The notes beneath the pieces were generated by a model, which saw only the letters and a list, made by a program, of their open reading frames with translations, made no database searches and was not told the DNA's origin. From NCBI GenBank assembly GCA_036721445.1, contig DAIMKZ010000019.1:1-28496 (forward strand): DNA of 28,496 bases, read 5' to 3'. Made by a program: the position numbers and the translations under genes. Shown piece after piece: positions 26,901 to 28,496 of this stretch; position 1 is the stretch's first letter; each line of letters opens with the position of its first letter. Origin of the DNA: UBA4055 sp036721445. GTDB lineage: Bacteria > UBA4055.

Positions 26901-28214
26901 CGGTATTGACAGAACACCGGAACTGTTAGAATGGGGCATCATTACAGATATTGCAGTGTTAAGCTGATTGATCCTTATATTATAAGTAAGAGACTGTACC
27001 GGATCCGGGCTGTCATATCCTGCGTCATAAGAGAAAACAAGTTTTCCGCTGTCCTCTGAGAGGGTCAGGTTGGTCGGAGGATTCGGCTCCTTGCTTGTAA
27101 CGGTATAATCGTTCCTGTAGATCTTTGTGATATTTCCTGAAGCGCTTTCTCCCATGACTACTATATCCAGGTCTCCGTCATTATCATAATCGCCCCATTT
27201 TGCCGCGCCTTTCCATACGCCTTCCAGCGTTATGTGCTCCTCTTCGAATAAACCTGAATTATTTGTATATATGCCGGTGTATTTCGCTGTTCCGTCGGTC
27301 GTACCTGAGAGAAGTATGTCAAAATCCCCGTCGCTGTCGTAGTCCGCCCACTCTCCGCTTGACCAGTATAAAGCGGGAAGACCTGCCGAAGCGGCTGTGA
27401 ATGTACCTTTGTCATTTATATAGATATCGGCAAAACCGGACGTTCCCGTGTATCCTGTCAGGAGCAGGTCGGCGTCACCGTCCGCATCGCAGTCCGCCCA
27501 TGATATCGAACCTACCCTCAAAGCTGTGATCCCTAAGTCAACATAGGTAAATGTACCGTTATCGTTCCTGTAAGATCCGATGAAGTTCGCTGTTCCTGTA
27601 TGTCCTGTGTACAAAATATCGTAATCGCCGTCGTTGTCCCAGTCGCACCATGATGAAGCGCTGTATTCGACTCCCTGAAGGCCTGCGCTGACATTTGTGA
27701 ACGTACCTGAATCGTTCCTGTATAAATAAGCGATCCTTGCAGTACCGGCAGAATAATATCCTGTCAGCAGCAGGTCTTCGTCGCCGTCGTTATCGTAATC
27801 CGCCCACGCCATACTTCCCGAGTTTACTCCCGCCAGACTTCCCGCTGTCGAGAAAGAACCATATCCGTTATTTCTCCACAAAGTAGTGATTATTCCGCTT
27901 CCCCAACCGGTTGTAATACCGTCAAGGTCTCCGTCATGGTCCCAGTCGCACCAGGTGGAAAAAGAGTATCTCGCGGGTACAAGATTTAACCCAAGGTCCG
28001 TGAAGGTTCCCGAGTTGTTGCCGTAAATCTTCCAGTATCGGGTAGAACCGTTATAACCTGAAATATGCAGGTCAAGATCTCCGTCCCCGTCATAATCACC
28101 CCAGCAGGGAACGCCTTCATACATTCCGGTCAGCGATTGTCCGATGTCCGTGAACTGCGCGTTTACTGAAAACGCGAGTGAAATCAATAGAATAAAAAAA
28201 ATAATCCTTCCCAT
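20952..28214 (-). CDS. Giant secreted protein with four seven-bladed FG-GAP propellers
   Basis: This 2420-residue protein has a signal peptide (MGRIIFFILLISLAFSVNA, cleavage before Gln20). The mature part repeats one plan: seven FG-GAP/VCBS blades of about 50 residues, then a spacer of about 222 residues. Blade blocks lie at residues about 21-371, 596-952, 1178-1530 and 1752-2103, giving a period near 577 residues. Each blade has a DxDxDG-type calcium loop, mostly intact. Spacers have an FN3-like first half (D-ETPS-GLTYNI, TGYRKI, GNIGQ, LPQE, VQTVD, GSAFA) and a second half ending YYWRIRPNYS. A last FN3-like domain ends in KKFYCVTASN plus a basic tail. I see no LPXTG, no clear type IX sorting domain and no membrane anchor. 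An in-frame ATG at 28226 is possible, but it overlaps the GGAGG site serving ATG 28214. Function unknown; adhesion or glycan binding is inference. Confidence 0.93.
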   Translation of the reverse strand: MGRIIFFILLISLAFSVNAQFTDIGQSLTGMYEGVPCWGDYDGDGDLDLHISGYNGSTRYWKIYGNNSGTFTDLGLNLVPARYSFSTWCDWDHDGDLDGITTGWGSGIITTLWRNNGYGSFSTAGSLAGVNSGSMAWADYDNDGDEDLLLTGYYSAGTARIAYLYRNDSGTFTNVSAGLQGVEYSASSWCDWDNDGDYDILYTGHTGTANFIGSYRNDNGTFTYVDLGITALRVGSISWADCDADGDADLLLTGYTGTSGFADIYINDKGTFTAASAGLPALYWSSGEWADYDSDGDFDILLSGTTDGTAKYTGIYTNNSGLFEEEHITLEGVWKGAAKWGDYDNDGDLDIVVMGESASGNITKIYRNDYTVTSKEPNPPTNLTLSEDSGKLVFSYDAGYDSPDPVQSLTYNIRINQLNTAISVMMPHSNSSGVLSIPASGNVGYELEWKYNRVYLPQETVSADWEVQTVDLGYIGSGFAGYTNIFQFHDLDITSDSQLFPGDSLFISSAYADSISYYTLQIDDDPAFGSPFSETVSPAKTSGKDAYLAVPVDQLSCWNSLSTGIDYYWRIRPEYSSSSRFSGFTSAAVNFKLLNEFSEITTGMTGISEGTNTWGDYDNDGDLDVLITGNTGASYITKLYRNDGGGVFTEIVTDLPDLYESDAEWGDFDNDGDLDIAISGNTGTGYASRIFRNDSGGIFDDISAGLHDLRLSSLDWGDYDNDGDLDLFLSGATDTYFCYSYIYRNDNGIFTDINAGIEPAGYGSGSFGDYDCDGDLDLLITGFNGGATVTKIYRNDSGIFTDINVQAYVPQLYLSSSEWLDFDSDSDMDFIISGDDAMHEHYTLLYINTGSDNFSESSSIFTGAGNSSLDFGDIDNDGDLDIISTGDSGSGYISVIYLNNSGNLTNSGISFIGVQKGGCSLADYDNDGDLDIMISGDDGTQNITKLYNNHSVFQNTQPLSPAGMNASVSGSDLLINFAPGSDNETPSTALTYNIGIEIEGEQVKPEMSNQTTGYRKITGYGNIGQNTSWTLVNALFELLPQEALDITVRAQTVDNCFAGSAFATLNDTVSGEQLELVNDPYLYTNDSLFWSSAYSDSITNYTIQADNDPSFTAPFEDTLDKTKSPKALYITKAIDELSFYTSLTKDLTYYWRIRPNYSNPSRASVFSETPGSFKLIPEFSDISATITGLAFGGSFWGDYDNDGDLDVLVTGQDATLQSYTLIYRNNGDDTFTDINAGLIGVSYSYADWGDYDCDGDLDIVIMGNSPVSQLFIYRNDAGTFSLLSTSIGCNGYGTVKWGDKDNDGDLDLLITGQDESSNEMSKIYENNGGTFNESNIGELFPLEWSCGDWADFDNDGDLDIVMSGRRDTEYWTYTYINNNGIFSESGSYIGVYRSSVTTGDYNNDGYIDAVVCGNDSPGTYKTMFLTNYSGSLSYDMDIPGVQDGSVDLGDYDNDGDLDILITGYNDPAVMTDIYLNDNGNFIYSQIDFQESNRGRASWGDYDGDGDLDILVSGRDGGMNYFTSVYRNNSLTANTVPSAPSALSATGYSDHIHYQFSAGSDTETPAAGLYYNANIEINDDFVKPAMSDLSTGTLRLPVKGNLNKVTSYDLKREIYPQESVQSICKIQTVDAGFAASPFASLTTTLYGQDLELVCEPVMYMNDSLSWSSYCSSYVLTYTVQVDDDINFGSPFEQTVDKSKNSKAAYITKALDEFSFAASLLKGTTYYWRIKPNYSDFRNSVFSQTPDSFTIWPDFTEISAGLTGLSSGSTSWGDYDNDGDLDLVITGSTGSVYRSKIYRNDGGIFNDINAGLTNIDLSSSDWGDYDNDGDLDLVISGRVSTSTFISKIYRNDSGSFVDTDAGLAGFRQSSCDWGDYDNDGDLDLVIAGQNSSFGIETKLYRNNNGSFTEIETNLTDIFTGSLDWGDFDNDGDLDLVLTGPGLAEIYRNDVGSFTKINANLPDVDYSFADWGDYDNDGDLDLVIAGRSLTSGPVTKIYRNDAGSFNNIEEDLTGVYYSTCKWGDYDNDGDLDLIISGWDPSYTPVTRIYRNDNTSFVEINTPMAQLYFSSSEWGDYDNDGDLDIVISGCTSTGTRQTIIYRNNAQIPNTVPLPPAGVTLTPGNNLLSVGFSQGSDGETPSPGLSYNIEMGVNEYTGKTAMSDLSTGYRKIVAQGNIGQVNSWTFNSKLPEAIIPQEVVNLWCKVQSVDHCFAGSAFAEGNAQTTNRDLQFLPREYMTGTDELVWEFVMSDSIASYTVQMATDTYFEPCYEQTLYLTKNEKTGYIGVALEDLDFFGSLTDDTEYFWRIRPDHVNPSKQTVFNSEPNSFIFNPSLVPPENITITVDGQYIVLDWSGVKADKAEPDYYTVYSSNDPYAEFPAGWTEETSTSNKSCILISASAKKFYCVTASNFAAKKIIKTSIKER
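21906..22961 (-). repeat. Propeller D: seven FG-GAP/VCBS blades
   Basis: Seven blades encode residues about 1752-2103. Six have exactly DYDNDGDLD and one DFDNDGDLD, the most uniform set in this protein. The fourth blade is about five residues shorter than its neighbours between LTG and EIYRND. Confidence 0.9.
22962..23624 (-). repeat. Spacer module 3 (two FN3-like halves)
   Basis: This module of about 221 residues joins propellers C and D. It shows SDTETPAAGLYYN, MSDLSTGTLRLP, IYPQESVQ and IQTVDAGFAASPFA in the first half. The second half has DSLSWSS, YTVQVDDDINFGSPFEQT and YYWRIKPNYS. Equivalent modules follow each other propeller. Confidence 0.8.
23625..24683 (-). repeat. Propeller C: seven FG-GAP/VCBS blades
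   Basis: Seven blades encode residues about 1178-1530. Calcium loops are DYDNDGDLD, DYDCDGDLD, DKDNDGDLD, DFDNDGDLD, DYNNDGYID, DYDNDGDLD and DYDGDGDLD. The fifth departs from DxDxDG by having Asn at the third position. Confidence 0.9.
24684..25358 (-). repeat. Spacer module 2 (two FN3-like halves)
   Basis: About 225 residues join propellers B and C. Motifs are SDNETPSTALTYNIGIEI, KPEMSNQTTGYRKI, GNIGQNTSW, LLPQEA, QTVDNCFAGSAFA, then SITNYTIQADNDPSF and YYWRIRPNYSNPSR. Confidence 0.8.
25359..26429 (-). repeat. Propeller B: seven FG-GAP/VCBS blades
   Basis: Seven blades encode residues about 596-952. The loops are DYDNDGDLD in blades 1, 3 and 7, DFDNDGDLD in 2, DYDCDGDLD in 4, DFDSDSDMD in 5 (Gly lost) and DIDNDGDLD in 6. 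Confidence 0.9.
26430..27101 (-). repeat. Spacer module 1 (two FN3-like halves)
   Basis: About 224 residues join propellers A and B. The first half carries PNPPTNLTLSEDSG, SLTYNIRINQ, YLPQETVSADWEVQTVD and GSGFAGY. The second has DSISYYTLQIDDDPAFGSPF and YYWRIRPEYSSSSR. It is the most divergent of the three internal spacers. Confidence 0.8.
27102..28154 (-). repeat. Propeller A: seven FG-GAP/VCBS blades
   Basis: Seven blades encode residues about 21-371, directly after the signal peptide. The loops are varied: DYDGDGDLD, DWDHDGDLD, DYDNDGDED, DWDNDGDYD, DCDADGDAD, DYDSDGDFD and DYDNDGDLD. All keep DxDxDG, but only the last is the standard sequence. Confidence 0.88.
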
Positions 28215-28219
28215 TTTAT

Positions 28220-28224
28220 CCTCC
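28220..28224 (-). promoter_or_regulatory. Ribosome binding site deciding the giant-protein start
   Basis: GGAGG on the minus strand lies 5 bases before ATG 28214. The upstream in-frame ATG at 28226 shares its last base with this site and has no comparable site of its own. Confidence 0.7.
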
Positions 28225-28246
28225 ATTTTCTTGAATATTTTACAGT

Positions 28247-28275
28247 ATGTTAATGTAGGGAAAGTGTAAAATCAA
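28247..28275 (-). promoter_or_regulatory. Possible promoter of the repeat-protein operon
   Basis: On the minus strand, TTGATT (28270-28275), a 17-base spacer and TAACAT (28247-28252) lie about 33 bases before ATG 28214. Each box matches consensus at only 4 of 6 positions, so the call rests on spacing and position. Confidence 0.35.
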
Positions 28276-28322
28276 GATAAATTAATATGATTATTCAGTA
28301 ATATATTTTAAGTATTTTGAGC

Positions 28323-28351
28323 TTGTAAAAATTACTTCAGCTTGTTAAATT
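28323..28351 (+). promoter_or_regulatory. Possible promoter of the mutS2-like gene
   Basis: TTGTAA (28323-28328), a 17-base spacer and TAAATT (28346-28351) precede the ATG at 28375. Both boxes are 4 of 6 matches in an AT-rich region, so chance is a real possibility. Confidence 0.3.
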
Positions 28352-28374
28352 TAGTAAAAATAACGGAAGTGAAA

Positions 28375-28496
28375 ATGCGCGACGCAATTACGGAAAGAAC
28401 GCTGGGATTCGACGTCATAAGGACAAAATTAAAGTCTTTTGCGACCTCGGAGAAAGCTAAGAAATATATAGACGAGCTTGAACTTTCTGACGTCGA
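28375..28496 (+). CDS. mutS2: MutS2-like protein, N-terminal fragment (cut by window edge)
   Basis: The window ends 40 codons into this open frame. The residues run MRDAITERTLGFDVIRTKLK and then SFATSEKAKKYIDELELSDV. The pattern of LGFDxIR, a following A-S and a helix ending in a short LxxSD matches the start of MutS2, an SMR-domain MutS paralogue that acts on branched DNA or collided ribosomes. The ATPase and nuclease domains lie outside the window, so the call rests on this short stretch. The ATG has GGAAGTG just upstream; an in-frame GTG two codons earlier is too close to that site. It is divergent from the giant repeat protein, with 160 bases between the chosen start codons. Confidence 0.65.
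   Translation, partial: MRDAITERTLGFDVIRTKLKSFATSEKAKKYIDELELSDV

Noticed and set aside
18621..28154. Regular near-identical short DNA segments that resemble a CRISPR or tandem satellite array
   Set aside because: The period of about 150 bases is in frame and encodes FG-GAP blades. The conserved segment is the DYDNDGDLD codons and there are no unique spacers of CRISPR length.
17686..28214. Type IX secretion C-terminal sorting domain on the two giant proteins
   Set aside because: The typical closing pattern of G-Y followed by a terminal Lys-rich strand is not evident. The ends look like an FN3 domain with a short charged tail.

Overview
The window looks like a chromosomal segment of an anaerobic member of the FCB supergroup, most likely a candidate phylum such as Delongbacteria or Cloacimonadota rather than a classical Bacteroidota. 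This placement is inferred from four things. There is a Fibrobacter-type FISUMP lipoprotein, there are GLUG and FG-GAP/VCBS secreted proteins, and there is an oxygen-sensitive glycyl-radical enzyme with its activase. The promoters also have a plain TTGA-N17-TATATT/TAGAAT form instead of the Bacteroidota -33/-7 type. No rRNA, tRNA, CRISPR array or insertion sequence was seen.

Layout from left to right. (1) 131-2136 (+): a two-gene envelope operon encoding a secreted beta-barrel-like protein and a FISUMP lipoprotein, closed by a perfect bidirectional hairpin at 2160-2189. (2) 2191-8452 (-): a housekeeping operon read holB - ricT - unnamed PH-like/coiled-coil/PLD-like protein - alaS. (3) 8643-12955 (+), divergent from holB: an aminotransferase, a radical-SAM activase and a glycyl-radical enzyme that best fits the trans-4-hydroxy-L-proline dehydratase (HypD) type, tightly coupled. 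(4) 12981-14150 (-): a solitary AAA/DUF4143 ATPase with its own near-consensus promoter. (5) 14319-17650 (+): an operon mnmE - alr - ChaN-like protein. (6) 17686-28214 (-): two very large secreted repeat proteins in one operon. (7) From 28375 (+): the start of a gene resembling mutS2, cut by the window edge.

The most striking content is region 6. Reading the repeats by hand, the 2420-residue protein contains four blocks of exactly seven FG-GAP/VCBS-type blades, each blade with a DxDxDG-type calcium loop. This implies four seven-bladed beta-propellers in a row, separated by spacer modules of about 222 residues with two FN3-like halves. The downstream 1080-residue protein has one further seven-blade block and the same C-terminal region, but a GLUG-repeat N-terminus. 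It looks like a partial duplicate of the last propeller and tail of its neighbour. That makes 35 blades in total.

The second item worth following up is the unassigned protein at 4814-6346, embedded between ricT and alaS. It looks like a bacterial PH-like domain, a coiled coil and a degenerate PLD-like domain. The third is the HypD-like operon, which has an aminotransferase where proC might be expected.
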